A stretch of 42,950 nucleotides of DNA, from positions 1-42,950 of the forward strand of contig CANIHR010000009.1 of NCBI GenBank assembly GCA_947467185.1. The letters run 5' to 3'. A program made the translations under genes and the position numbers. The stretch comes from Bryobacterales bacterium (GTDB lineage: Bacteria > Acidobacteriota > Terriglobia > Bryobacterales > Bryobacteraceae). The notes under the pieces were generated by a model. That model was not told the origin of the DNA and searched no databases. It saw only the letters and a program-made list of their open reading frames with translations. Each line of letters opens with the position of its first letter. Position 1 is the stretch's first letter. This document shows, one piece after another, positions 24,088 to 31,977 of the stretch.

Positions 24088-24614
24088 TGCTGTTGGTTGT
24101 CCTTGAGTATTCCGTAAGCCCGGGCGGCTCCGGCGAGTTGTTCGCGCAGCAGTTTTCGGCCCCGGCTGAGGCGGGACATCACCGTCCCAATCGGGACCCC
24201 GAGGATTTCGGCGGCATCGCGGTAGGCGAACTCTTCCACATCCACCAGCAGAACGACCGCCTTGAATTCGAGCGGGATGCGGTCGAGCGCGGCGAGGATA
24301 TCCTGATCGGTCAGGGCGGCAGCAACCGGTTCGGGGCTGGCGAGATTCGCTTCCAGGTACTCTTCGTTTTCGCCCATCAGGGGGAAACGGAACCACTTGC
24401 GGCGCTGGTGATTCACGCAGTGGAAGAGGATTTTGAAGAGCCAGGCCCGGCAATTGGTGCCGGGTTCGAAGCGTTCGAACGACTTCCACGCTTGCAGAAA
24501 GGTTTCCTGCACGGCGTCTTCGGCGCGCGTCGGGTCGCCGGTCAAGCGCATGGCGGTGCGGTAGAGGTCGTCCAGGTGCGGCAGGGCATCGGCGTCAAAC
24601 TCGCTGCGACGCAT
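24084..24614 (-). CDS. ECF-type RNA polymerase sigma factor
   Basis: A sigma-70 group 4 factor of about 176 residues. Region 2 reads LDDLYRTAMRLTGDPTRAEDAVQETFLQAWKSF, with NCRAWLFKILFHCVNHQRRK; region 4 reads LDRIPLEFKAVVLLVDVEEFAYRDAAEILGVPIGTVMSRLSRGRKLLRE. It directs transcription of stress or envelope genes and probably its own operon. The start is uncertain: ATG at 24614 opens region 2 at the normal distance, while GTG at 24656 has AGG seven bases upstream and the frame is open to ATG 24716. It overlaps the anti-sigma start by four bases, the standard arrangement for a coupled sigma/anti-sigma pair. Confidence 0.92.
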   Translation of the reverse strand: MRRSEFDADALPHLDDLYRTAMRLTGDPTRAEDAVQETFLQAWKSFERFEPGTNCRAWLFKILFHCVNHQRRKWFRFPLMGENEEYLEANLASPEPVAAALTDQDILAALDRIPLEFKAVVLLVDVEEFAYRDAAEILGVPIGTVMSRLSRGRKLLREQLAGAARAYGILKDNQQQ

Positions 24615-24770
24615 TTGCGCCCGGCTGGCTCGGCCGGTGGAGGGAAAGATCAGCACTTTTGCGCCTCGTGCGGCAGAGGCGGCGGTCCCGACCTGCAACG
24701 GGTGAAGAAATCCCATACAAACTGGGAATCACGTCGCAGGCCCGATTTATTCCGGGAAAGCGAACAAAAT

Positions 24771-25262
24771 TTACTTCTGGAAAGAAGCGATGAGGGCATC
24801 AAAGGCCGCCGTTTGGGCGGCGATGGTCTTTGCCGGGCCGCTAAACTTGACGAACAGGTTGCCGCCCGGCCCTTCCACGATGGCGGCAAGCATACGGTTG
24901 CCGGCTTTGGGCGTCTGTGAAGTCACGGCAGCGCCACCGCTGGCCGTGTAGGTGCCGCTGACGTCCATTCGGGTGACGGGAAGGCCGTGGATCATTGATT
25001 TGGTGACCTTCGAAGGGGCCGGTTTGCCGTCAGCACCCGCAAACTGACTGGACCACCGGGCGATGTTGGCGTCCACGGTACCGCCCTGGCCGGGACCGAA
25101 GAAGTAAACGACGCATTCGGCGTCACCCGCCACATACTGGGCGGCGCGCATGGGGGCCTCGCCTTTGGAGGTCCAACCCTGGGGGGCGGTCCACTTGATA
25201 CCGGCGGCCGACTCGGCCCACACCATGGCGGCCGCAGCGGCCAGAACCAGAAGAATACGCAT
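24771..25262 (-). CDS. Secreted protein of unknown function
   Basis: A 163-residue protein with a clear Sec signal (MRILLVLAAAAAMVWAESAAG). The mature part reads as a small beta-rich domain: IKWTAPQGWTSKGEAPMRAAQY, ECVVYFFGPGQGG, GLPVTRMDVSGTYTAS, LAAIVEGPGGNLFVKFSGPAKTI, ending with a helix FDALIASF. The pattern of protein-quality residues resembles proteins that summarise a stress or binding role, but I do not recognise a named family. It stands alone on the minus strand between the sigma factor gene (155 bases away) and the divergent tadA. Not obviously part of the sigma operon; it could be one of its targets (inference). Confidence 0.72.
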   Translation of the reverse strand: MRILLVLAAAAAMVWAESAAGIKWTAPQGWTSKGEAPMRAAQYVAGDAECVVYFFGPGQGGTVDANIARWSSQFAGADGKPAPSKVTKSMIHGLPVTRMDVSGTYTASGGAAVTSQTPKAGNRMLAAIVEGPGGNLFVKFSGPAKTIAAQTAAFDALIASFQK

Positions 25263-25300
25263 ATCCTGAGTTTATGGCTCTGCCCCCCGACGTCGCGACC

Positions 25301-25780
25301 ATGGAGAAAGACGATGAGGTCTGGATGCGGCTGGCGCTGGCGCTGGCGGACGAGGCTGCTGAGGCGGGCGAAGTGCCGGTGGGCTGCGTGCTGGTCTGGA
25401 ATGGTGAGGTAATCGGGCAGGGTCGGAATTCACCGATTGAGTTGCTGGACCCGACGGCACACGCGGAAATGATGGCGATCCGGCAGGGGGCGCTGGCGCT
25501 GGGGAATTACCGACTGGAAGACGCCACGCTTTATTGCACGCTGGAGCCCTGCGTGATGTGCGCCGGGGCGCTGGTGGCAGCGCGGGTGAAAAGGCTGGTG
25601 TTCGGGGCGCGGGATCTACGCTTTGGCGGGGTCCGGAGTAAGTTCCAGATCGCCGATTCGCCGGTGCTGAATCACCGGGTGGAAGTAACCGAGGGGGTGC
25701 TGGGGGCGGAGGCCACCACGCTGCTCCAAAGGTTCTTCGGGAGCCGTCGGGATCCGGGCGCGAACGCCGCTTCGCGATAA
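25301..25780 (+). CDS. tadA: tRNA adenosine(34) deaminase TadA
   Basis: A 159-residue cytidine/deoxycytidylate deaminase-fold enzyme that converts A34 to inosine in the anticodon of tRNA-Arg(ACG). The zinc and catalytic residues are H54 and E56 in THAEMMAI and C84/C87 in EPCVMCAGAL; VPVGCVLV precedes them and FGARDLRFGG follows, all hallmarks of TadA. The start ATG at 25301 gives the N-terminus MEKDDEVWMRLALALA, which lines up with the family start; ATG at 25274 would add nine residues. It is divergent from the secreted protein gene and followed within six bases by the SDR-like gene. Its substrate tRNA is not in this window; the tRNA-Arg present is the CCG isoacceptor. Confidence 0.93.
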   Translation: MEKDDEVWMRLALALADEAAEAGEVPVGCVLVWNGEVIGQGRNSPIELLDPTAHAEMMAIRQGALALGNYRLEDATLYCTLEPCVMCAGALVAARVKRLVFGARDLRFGGVRSKFQIADSPVLNHRVEVTEGVLGAEATTLLQRFFGSRRDPGANAASR

Positions 25781-25786
25781 TGGTAC

Positions 25787-27343
25787 TTGCTCCCTACAGA
25801 AACTGATAGTTCCTACGAGGCGTTTACCGAACGGGTCCGCGCCGCGATGGACGTGCTTGAATCGATTGCCACGGGCCGTTATCTGCTCGACAAGTTGTCC
25901 GCTGCGGACCGCGAGAGACTGCACCGCGTGGTTGCGCAGGTCCACAACCCGGATAAGCAGGAGTTGCGGCGGATGGCGAAGGCCGCCGAACGCGCCCGCA
26001 GCGAAGCGCAGAAGGATCGTGCCGATTCCGTCCTCCAGGAGACCGGAATTCGCGCCCTGCGCCGCAAGCCGGTGTTCACCACGCCGAACTTCTTCCTGCC
26101 GGATCACCTCGCGCAGCCGGGGTTTGATTCCCGGAAGCTGGACGAACCGGAACCGGAGAAAAAGTACACGGAAACGCCGGATTCGCACCACTGTTATGTG
26201 TGCAAGGTCCACTACAGCGTGGTCCATCATTTTTACGACCAGATGTGCCCGACCTGCGCGGAATTTAACTACGCAAAGCGGTTTGAACTGGCGGATCTGA
26301 GTGGCCGGGTAGCGTTGTTGACGGGTGGCCGGGTCAAGATCGGGTACCAAACCGGGATGAAGCTGTTGCGGTCCGGCGCAACGCTGATTGTGACCACCCG
26401 TTTCCCCCGCGATTCGGCGCAGCGTTACGCGCAGGAGCCGGACTTCCAGGATTGGGCCCACCGGTTGCATATCTATGGCCTGGATCTGCGGCATACGCCG
26501 AGCGTGGAGGCACTGTGCAGCCATCTGCTGGCGACGCTGCCCCGGCTGGACTTCATTGTCAATAATGCGTGCCAGACCGTGCGGCGTCCACCAGAGTTTT
26601 ATGCGCACATGATGGAGACCGAACGGGCGGCACTGGAGAATATGCCGGAAGAGACGCACCGGTTGCTGGGCTCCTATGAGGAATTGCGCGGTGAGGCGCT
26701 GCCGGAGAACAGTTCGGCGCTGGCGCTGAAGGATGGGATCACGCGGGCGGCGGAGTTATCGCAGTTGCCGCTGTTACCGGAAGACCTGGCGGCAGGGAAG
26801 CAGTTATTCCCCGAGGGCCGACTGGATCAGGACATGCAGCAGATCGACCTGCGAGGCCGGAATTCATGGCGCCTGGTGATGGACGAAGTTTCGACCGTGG
26901 AATTGCTGGAAGTGCAGTTGATCAATGCAATTGCGCCGTTCATTATCGATGCGCGGCTGAAGCCCCTGATGATGAAGACGCCGGGGCGGGAGAAGCATAT
27001 TGTGAACGTGTCGGCGGTGGAAGGCCAGTTTTACCGGCTTTGCAAGACGACGCGCCACCCGCATACGAACATGGCGAAGGCCGCGCTGAACATGATGACG
27101 CGAACGGCGGCGGCGGATTATCAGATCGACGGCATCCACATGAATGCGGTGGATACCGGGTGGGTGACGGACGAGGATCCGGCGGAGATTGCAGCGCGGA
27201 AGACGGCGGAGATGCGGTTCCATCCGCCGCTGGATATTGTGGACGGCGCAGCCCGGATTCTGGACCCGATTATTACCGGCATCAACACCGGCGAGCATAT
27301 CTGGGGCCAGTTCCTGAAGGATTACAAGCCGACGGACTGGTAG
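25787..27343 (+). CDS. Atypical SDR protein with N-terminal zinc-knuckle region
   Basis: A 518-residue protein. Residues 1-165 contain a helical region then a candidate zinc site C136/C139 and C154/C157 (HCYVCK, MCPTC). From about 172 a Rossmann fold begins: VALLTGGRVKIG at 175-186 for the cofactor, VNNAC at 258-262, VNVS409 as the catalytic serine strand, and K431 in HTNMAKAAL. The position where SDR enzymes have the catalytic tyrosine of YxxxK is T427. A 70-residue insert (about 270-355) separates the halves. The motif HPHTNMAKAAL appears in a distinct SDR subfamily I recall from other organisms, but its role is unknown to me. The start is TTG at 25787 (an in-frame stop lies at 25778); ATG at 25847 is possible. 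Confidence 0.8.
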   Translation: MLPTETDSSYEAFTERVRAAMDVLESIATGRYLLDKLSAADRERLHRVVAQVHNPDKQELRRMAKAAERARSEAQKDRADSVLQETGIRALRRKPVFTTPNFFLPDHLAQPGFDSRKLDEPEPEKKYTETPDSHHCYVCKVHYSVVHHFYDQMCPTCAEFNYAKRFELADLSGRVALLTGGRVKIGYQTGMKLLRSGATLIVTTRFPRDSAQRYAQEPDFQDWAHRLHIYGLDLRHTPSVEALCSHLLATLPRLDFIVNNACQTVRRPPEFYAHMMETERAALENMPEETHRLLGSYEELRGEALPENSSALALKDGITRAAELSQLPLLPEDLAAGKQLFPEGRLDQDMQQIDLRGRNSWRLVMDEVSTVELLEVQLINAIAPFIIDARLKPLMMKTPGREKHIVNVSAVEGQFYRLCKTTRHPHTNMAKAALNMMTRTAAADYQIDGIHMNAVDTGWVTDEDPAEIAARKTAEMRFHPPLDIVDGAARILDPIITGINTGEHIWGQFLKDYKPTDW

Positions 27344-27352
27344 AGATCAGCG

Positions 27353-27760
27353 TTAGCCGAGGCCGAGGAGGCGCTCGAGCCTGACCTGAAGAATGACCAC
27401 GTCGGGCGATTCCTGGACGGCTTCGTTATACCGTACCTGGAAGTCTGTGCCGTCCTCACGAGGCGACATAATTTCGCGGACCTGAGCTTCGAGCGCGAGG
27501 GCGTCGGGTTGAGTCGCCTTGCTGCGGCGTGACAGGGCTTCGTCGATTTCGACGACAAGGGTCGAGATGGTCTTCAGCCAGGCGAAGTGGGGGTCCCCCA
27601 TAACGAGGGCGAGGTAAGGACCGGGGCCTTTAATGGGGCCATTGGCTGCTTCGTACCTGGCTTTTTCGCGGTCCAGAAGAAGTTTGTGCTGCTGCAGCAG
27701 CAGGGTGCTGACGTGGGTGAGGCGTTCGCGGCTCTCGGCGCTGATGGGTTCCGGTGTCAT
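27353..27760 (-). CDS. Small cytoplasmic protein of unknown function
   Basis: A 135-residue, largely helical protein without signal peptide or membrane segment: LTHVSTLLLQQHKLLLDREKARYE, then GPGPYLALVMGDPHFAWLKTISTLVVEIDEALSRR, and a C-terminal helix ESPDVVILQVRLERLLGLG. The conserved-looking HFAWLKTISTLVVEIDE segment suggests a real family, but I cannot name it. It lies nine bases downstream of the thioredoxin-like gene on the same strand, so the two are probably cotranscribed, and it converges on the SDR gene with nine bases between stops. Confidence 0.68.
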   Translation of the reverse strand: MTPEPISAESRERLTHVSTLLLQQHKLLLDREKARYEAANGPIKGPGPYLALVMGDPHFAWLKTISTLVVEIDEALSRRSKATQPDALALEAQVREIMSPREDGTDFQVRYNEAVQESPDVVILQVRLERLLGLG

Positions 27761-27769
27761 CTGAAACTT

Positions 27770-28294
27770 CTATTGTGTCAGCGTGCGGACCTGGGTGGTG
27801 AGATCGGCGTACGCGGCTTCGTCGAAGGGGCCGTTGTGCTGCCAGCGAACAATACCTTTGGCATCGAGCAGAATCAGGTAGGCAGCGTCCGGTGCTTTGA
27901 ACCCGACGGCCTTTTTCCAGGGATCTACACCACCATAGACGGTAATAACGTTTTCCTGGTCGGCCACAGGGGTACCGCGACGCATGCCGCTGTCAATGAA
28001 CCACTTGCCCATACGGGCCATGCCTCCGATGAGGGGGATTTCGTAGAAGGTGACGGCGGGGTTGTGGTCAAAATCCTTGCGGAAACGGCCCACCCAGGCT
28101 TCGACTTTGAAGCGGGAGGCATAGGTGAAGCCGAGCGCGAGCAGCGCAACCTTGCCTTTGGACGCTTCGGGCAGGACGGCCGCCTTACCGGTGAGGAACT
28201 CACCCTTCAACACGGGAAGCGGCTCACCCGCTTTAACGGCGGCGGGGGCATTCATGGAAACGGCGAGGAGCAGCATGGGCAACATACGTTTCAT
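27770..28294 (-). CDS. Secreted thioredoxin-fold-like protein, possibly ATP10-like
   Basis: A 174-residue protein with a signal peptide (MKRMLPMLLLAVSMNAPAAVKA). The body follows the thioredoxin-like order: GKVALLALGFTYASRFKVEAWVGRF (strand and helix where a CxxC would sit), AVTFYEIPLIGG, then AYLILLDAKGIVRWQHNGPFDE at the end. No CxxC pair is present, so it is not a disulfide oxidoreductase. The terminal DAKGIVRWQHNG and the GMARMGKWFIDSGMRRG segment recall the ATP10 assembly-factor family, a tentative match. The ATG at 28294 opens the signal; the frame further upstream is noise. It is divergent from the ThuA gene with 67 bases between. Confidence 0.7.
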   Translation of the reverse strand: MKRMLPMLLLAVSMNAPAAVKAGEPLPVLKGEFLTGKAAVLPEASKGKVALLALGFTYASRFKVEAWVGRFRKDFDHNPAVTFYEIPLIGGMARMGKWFIDSGMRRGTPVADQENVITVYGGVDPWKKAVGFKAPDAAYLILLDAKGIVRWQHNGPFDEAAYADLTTQVRTLTQ

Positions 28295-28361
28295 GGATGC
28301 AGGTAGAGGGCCAGTGGATAGAAAACCCGTGCGGGAGTATCCTGAACTGGAGTTCTTCGAT

Positions 28362-29342
28362 ATGCGCTGCCTGTTTGGGTTGTTCCTGTTCGCTATATTC
28401 GCAGCTTCGCTGCCGGCCGCAGACCCGTTTCTGGTGTTTGAACCGCAGGGTAAACCGCGGGGGCGCAACATTGTGCTGGTGAGCGGCGATGAGGAGTATC
28501 GGTCGGAGGAATCGCTGCCGCAACTGGCCAAAATTCTGGCGACACGGCACGGCTTCCGGTGCACGGTACTGTTTGCGATCGACAGGAAAGACGGGACGAT
28601 CAACCCGGGGCAAACGGACAACATTCCGGGACTGGAGGCGCTCGATTCAGCCGATCTTCTGATCCTGCTGACGCGATTTCGTGACCTGCCGGATGACCAG
28701 ATGAAGCACTTCGCGGCGTACATCGAATCGGGAAAGCCGATCGTGGGGATTCGCACCGCAACTCACGCGTTCCAGTTGAAGTCGAGTCCGACTTATGCGA
28801 AGTACACGTGGAATGCTGCCGACGGTGGTTTCGGACGGCAGGTGCTGGGCGAAACGTGGATCAAACACCATGGGCAGCACGGCAAGCAGAGTACGCGCGG
28901 AGTATTCGAAGTCCCACATCCGATTCTTACGGGAATACGTAGCGGCGATTTGTGGAGCAAGACCGACGTCTACGAAGCAAAACTGCCCCTGCCTGGCGAC
29001 AGTAAAACGCTGGTGTGGGGCCAGGTTTTGACGGGTATGGAACCGGGAGATCCGGCCGTTGCTGGGCCAGTGAATGAACCGACGATGCCGATTGCCTGGG
29101 TAAAAAGTTACACGGGAAGCGCGGGTAAGACGGCCCGCATCTTTACGACCACCCTGGGTACATCAGAAGATCTGCTGACCGAAGCGAACCGGAGACTGCT
29201 GGTAAATGCCACTTATTGGGCACTGGGCCTGGAACGGCAGATCAAAGCCAGCGCAAATGTCGGACTGGTGGGCGACTACAGGCCACATCCCTTCGGCTTC
29301 GGTACCCATGTAAAGGGCCTGACTCCGGCCAATTTGAAATAA
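28362..29342 (+). CDS. Secreted ThuA domain protein
   Basis: A 326-residue protein with a Sec signal (MRCLFGLFLFAIFAASLPAA). The ThuA-like glutamine-amidotransferase fold shows IVLVSGDEEYRSEESLPQLAKILA near residues 38-60, SADLLILLTRFRDLPDDQM near 101-118, GKPIVGIRTATHAF near 126-140 and WIKHHGQHGK near 166-175. ThuA is linked to trehalose and other sugar use, and family members are common in Acidobacteria and Planctomycetes next to oxidoreductases. The start ATG at 28362 has GGAG ten bases upstream. The heme/PQQ gene begins 12 bases after its stop, so the pair is probably one operon acting on a carbohydrate in the periplasm (inference). Confidence 0.87.
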   Translation: MRCLFGLFLFAIFAASLPAADPFLVFEPQGKPRGRNIVLVSGDEEYRSEESLPQLAKILATRHGFRCTVLFAIDRKDGTINPGQTDNIPGLEALDSADLLILLTRFRDLPDDQMKHFAAYIESGKPIVGIRTATHAFQLKSSPTYAKYTWNAADGGFGRQVLGETWIKHHGQHGKQSTRGVFEVPHPILTGIRSGDLWSKTDVYEAKLPLPGDSKTLVWGQVLTGMEPGDPAVAGPVNEPTMPIAWVKSYTGSAGKTARIFTTTLGTSEDLLTEANRRLLVNATYWALGLERQIKASANVGLVGDYRPHPFGFGTHVKGLTPANLK

Positions 29343-29354
29343 CAGGAAGAAACC

Positions 29355-31133
29355 ATGAGATATAGCCTGCTTGTCTTTGTCCCGCTTGCCCTGTTGGCGC
29401 AGCAACCTGTTCCGCAGGAAGTCTTCAACAGGAATTGCGCAGGCTGCCATGGCGAAGATGCGCGGGGTTCCGGGAAGGGGCCAGGGCTGACGCTGAATCC
29501 GCGCGTGGCGGAGCAATCGAACGAACAGCTTCGGGCCTACCTGGAGCGAGGGAATCCGGCGACGGGCATGCCGTCGTTTTCGGATCTGCCGGCGGCGGAT
29601 CTGCTGGCCCTTGTGCGGCATCTGAAGCGGCTGAATGTGGAGACGATTATCAGTCCGCCACCGGTACCGGGGACCGCGAAAAAGGTATCGTTCGGACCTC
29701 CGCAACCAGGCGACTGGACAACGTACAACGGCAGCGATTCGGCGAACCGCTTCAGCGCACTGAAGCAGATCACGACGGCGAATGTGGCTTCGCTGAAGGT
29801 GAAGTGGGTGTTCCCGATCCAGTATTTTGGGCTGGAGACGACTCCGATTGCCGCCGATGGCTTCCTGTATGTGACGGGGCCGAATCAGGTCTACGCGCTG
29901 GATGCAGTGACGGGCGCTCAGGTGTGGCACTACTCCCGTCCTGCGAGTCCGGGCATGCTGGGGGACTCAAAACTCGGAACAAATCGCGGGGTGGCGATTC
30001 TGGGGAACAAGGTTTTCTTTGTGACGGACAACGCACACCTGCTGGCTCTGGACCGGGCGGAAGGCAAGTTGCTTTGGGAAACGGCGATTGCGCCAGGTAC
30101 GCAGGAACAGCCCTACGGCGGGACGATTGCGCCGCTGATTGTGCACGACAAAGTTATTGTCGGGGTGGCAGGCGCGGATCACGGGATCCGCGGTTTCGTC
30201 GCCGCCTTTGAGCCGGAAAAAGGCGAGCTGGCATGGCGCCGATGGACGGTTCCGAAGAAGGGTGAGCCGGGTATCGAGACCTGGCAGGGGAAGGAACCAG
30301 TGGCGGGTGGCGGATCGACCTGGCTGACGGGGTCGTACGACGCTTCTACAGATACGCTGTACTGGGCGACAGGCAATCCCTGGCCGGATTCCGACGATGT
30401 GGACCGTCCGGGCGACAATCTCTACACGAATTGTGTGCTGGCGCTGGACCCGAAGAGCGGCAACGTGAAGTGGTATTACCAGTTCACGCCGCATGATGTG
30501 AAGGACCGCGACGCGACGGAGCCGAATGTTCTGGTGGATACGGTGTATCAGGGGAAGCCTGCGAAGTTGCTGTTGCATGCCGATCGCAATGGCTTTTTCT
30601 ACGTGTTTGACCGGACGAACGGGAAGATTTTGCTGGCGAAACCATTCATCCGGCGCGTGGACTGGGCGAGCAGCATCGGCGCGGACGGGCGTCCGGTGGT
30701 GAAGGACCCGAAGGGCTGCCCAAGCGATGCGGCGAACTGGGATGCAACGGCGTTTTCCCCGCTGACCAAGATGTACTACCTGATGGCGCTGGAAGAGTGT
30801 GTGGGCGACAAGCCAGGCGGGTATCCGGACCAGAGTGGGCAGCGTTTTCTGCGGGCACTGAACATTGAAACGGGTGAAATTGTATGGGAAGTGGCGCAGC
30901 CAGGGGCGGCGCGGGCGAAGACATGGACGGGGGTGCTGGCGACGGCTGGCGGCGTCCTGTTCTACGGTCGGCCGAATGGCGGATTCGCGGCGGTGGATCA
31001 GAAGACCGGGAAGTCGCTGTGGGAGTTCCCCACCAATGTGCGGATGAAGGCGTCAGCGATGACGTTTTCGGTGGGCGGCAACCAGTATGTGGCTGTAGCG
31101 GCAGGACCGAATATTTTGTGCTTCGGGTTGTAG
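29355..31133 (+). CDS. Cytochrome c-PQQ beta-propeller fusion (quinohemoprotein)
   Basis: A 592-residue exported protein. After the signal peptide (to about residue 17) a cytochrome c domain covers about 18-100 with C28-A-G-C31-H32 and M72 in TGMPSF. The rest is an eight-bladed PQQ-type propeller: WTTYNGSDSANRFSALKQI near 120, blade motifs YALDAVTGAQVWHY, LALDRAEGKLLWE, LALDPKSGNVKWYYQ, ALNIETGEIVWE and AVDQKTGKSLWEF, and WDATAFSP near 455 on the face used for PQQ stacking. It should oxidise an alcohol or aldose in the periplasm and pass electrons to its own heme. The heme domain is N-terminal, whereas classic quinohemoprotein alcohol dehydrogenases carry it at the C-terminus. AGGAAG precedes the ATG. 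It is paired with the ThuA gene. Confidence 0.9.
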   Translation: MRYSLLVFVPLALLAQQPVPQEVFNRNCAGCHGEDARGSGKGPGLTLNPRVAEQSNEQLRAYLERGNPATGMPSFSDLPAADLLALVRHLKRLNVETIISPPPVPGTAKKVSFGPPQPGDWTTYNGSDSANRFSALKQITTANVASLKVKWVFPIQYFGLETTPIAADGFLYVTGPNQVYALDAVTGAQVWHYSRPASPGMLGDSKLGTNRGVAILGNKVFFVTDNAHLLALDRAEGKLLWETAIAPGTQEQPYGGTIAPLIVHDKVIVGVAGADHGIRGFVAAFEPEKGELAWRRWTVPKKGEPGIETWQGKEPVAGGGSTWLTGSYDASTDTLYWATGNPWPDSDDVDRPGDNLYTNCVLALDPKSGNVKWYYQFTPHDVKDRDATEPNVLVDTVYQGKPAKLLLHADRNGFFYVFDRTNGKILLAKPFIRRVDWASSIGADGRPVVKDPKGCPSDAANWDATAFSPLTKMYYLMALEECVGDKPGGYPDQSGQRFLRALNIETGEIVWEVAQPGAARAKTWTGVLATAGGVLFYGRPNGGFAAVDQKTGKSLWEFPTNVRMKASAMTFSVGGNQYVAVAAGPNILCFGL

Positions 31134-31150
31134 GGCAGTTACCGGGCTCT

Positions 31151-31789
31151 TTAGTCGCGGACTTCGTCGAGTATTTTGCGCGCAATTCGCCTGAGGCTCT
31201 TGAGCGGGGATTTGCCGAAACCGACAATGTTTATGGGCTTTGATGACAGCACAAAAATGCGGCCCGGCTCCACCCGCTGGTAATCCATGTAAGGTGCCAG
31301 CTCCGCCATTTCTCTCGGGCCCCAGTAACTCACGTGGTGCTCATCTTCCGAGCCATAGAGCTCCTGCTGGAAGTACTCAGCAGGCGTGGCAATAACCATC
31401 GTGGCGCCATCGGCGATGAAGTGACGTACGATCTCTTTAGCCGGTTCCACTTCCAGGTGCTCGATGACATCGAGCAGCAGTACCGTGTCATAACCCTTCA
31501 GCTCCCTGTAGAGGTTTTCAATACGTCCCTGAAAAACCTGGCGGTACAGATGCGGGATATGGGGCCAGAGATAGTCCGGGTTCGACTCCACGGCATCGAT
31601 GGTCAGATTGCTTTGCTGGGCGAGAGTGCGGGTCGGGTCGGCGCGAACATCGGTGGGAATCCCGTAATACTCGTGCAGCATCCAGCCGTACTTCCCAAAG
31701 CCTTTGCCGATATCGAGCACAACGCGCGGCTTCAGCTTCGAGACAACGTTCGTGATGGTTTCGATCTGGGAGAGGAAGCTGCTGGCCAT
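31151..31789 (-). CDS. Class I SAM-dependent methyltransferase
   Basis: A 212-residue methyltransferase. Motif I is VVLDIGKGFGKYGWMLHEYYG near residues 23-43, with VRADPTRT following where an acidic residue normally binds the ribose, and LLLDVIEHLEVEPAKEIVRHF near 104-124 is motif IV and its helix. MVIATPAEYF near 131 is motif VI-like. The C-terminus is basic (KSLRRIARKILDEVRD). Substrate unknown; glycosylation-cluster enzymes of this size with DVIEHLE are common, but no glycan genes adjoin it. It starts 39 bases downstream of tRNA-Arg on the same strand and may share its transcript. Confidence 0.82.
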   Translation of the reverse strand: MASSFLSQIETITNVVSKLKPRVVLDIGKGFGKYGWMLHEYYGIPTDVRADPTRTLAQQSNLTIDAVESNPDYLWPHIPHLYRQVFQGRIENLYRELKGYDTVLLLDVIEHLEVEPAKEIVRHFIADGATMVIATPAEYFQQELYGSEDEHHVSYWGPREMAELAPYMDYQRVEPGRIFVLSSKPINIVGFGKSPLKSLRRIARKILDEVRD

Positions 31790-31828
31790 GAGAGGCGGGT
31801 GAGGGGTGGTTTGAAAAAAGGAGGGTTT

Positions 31829-31905
31829 TGGTACACCCGAGAGGATTCGAACCTCTGACCTATTGCTCCGGAGGCAATCGCTCTATCCAGCTGAGCTACG
31901 GGTGC
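31829..31905 (-). tRNA. tRNA-Arg, anticodon CCG
   Basis: Read on the minus strand, GCACCCG (acceptor), GCTC/GAGC (D stem), ATTGC-CTCCGGA-GCAAT (anticodon arm), then AGAGG-TTCGAAT-CCTCT (T arm) and CGGGTGT fold as a cloverleaf. The seven-base loop CTCCGGA gives anticodon CCG, decoding CGG arginine codons. The first acceptor pair is a G-T wobble. The 3' CCA is encoded (31831-31829). No intron, truncated copy or integrase is seen nearby. Confidence 0.95.
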
Positions 31906-31977
31906 ACGTGATTTCATTCTAACGTATGCGCCGGAGCGAGGGAGAACTGTTGTGATTCGCCCCCGCTCCGGAGCCTG

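Noticed and set aside
28125-28361. Upstream extension of the ThuA frame
   Set aside because: It overlaps the divergent thioredoxin-like gene and the downstream ATG has both a ribosome site and a signal peptide.
31829-31905. tRNA-Arg considered as an integration site for a mobile element
   Set aside because: No integrase, no second copy of the tRNA 3' end and no foreign gene block was seen on either side.
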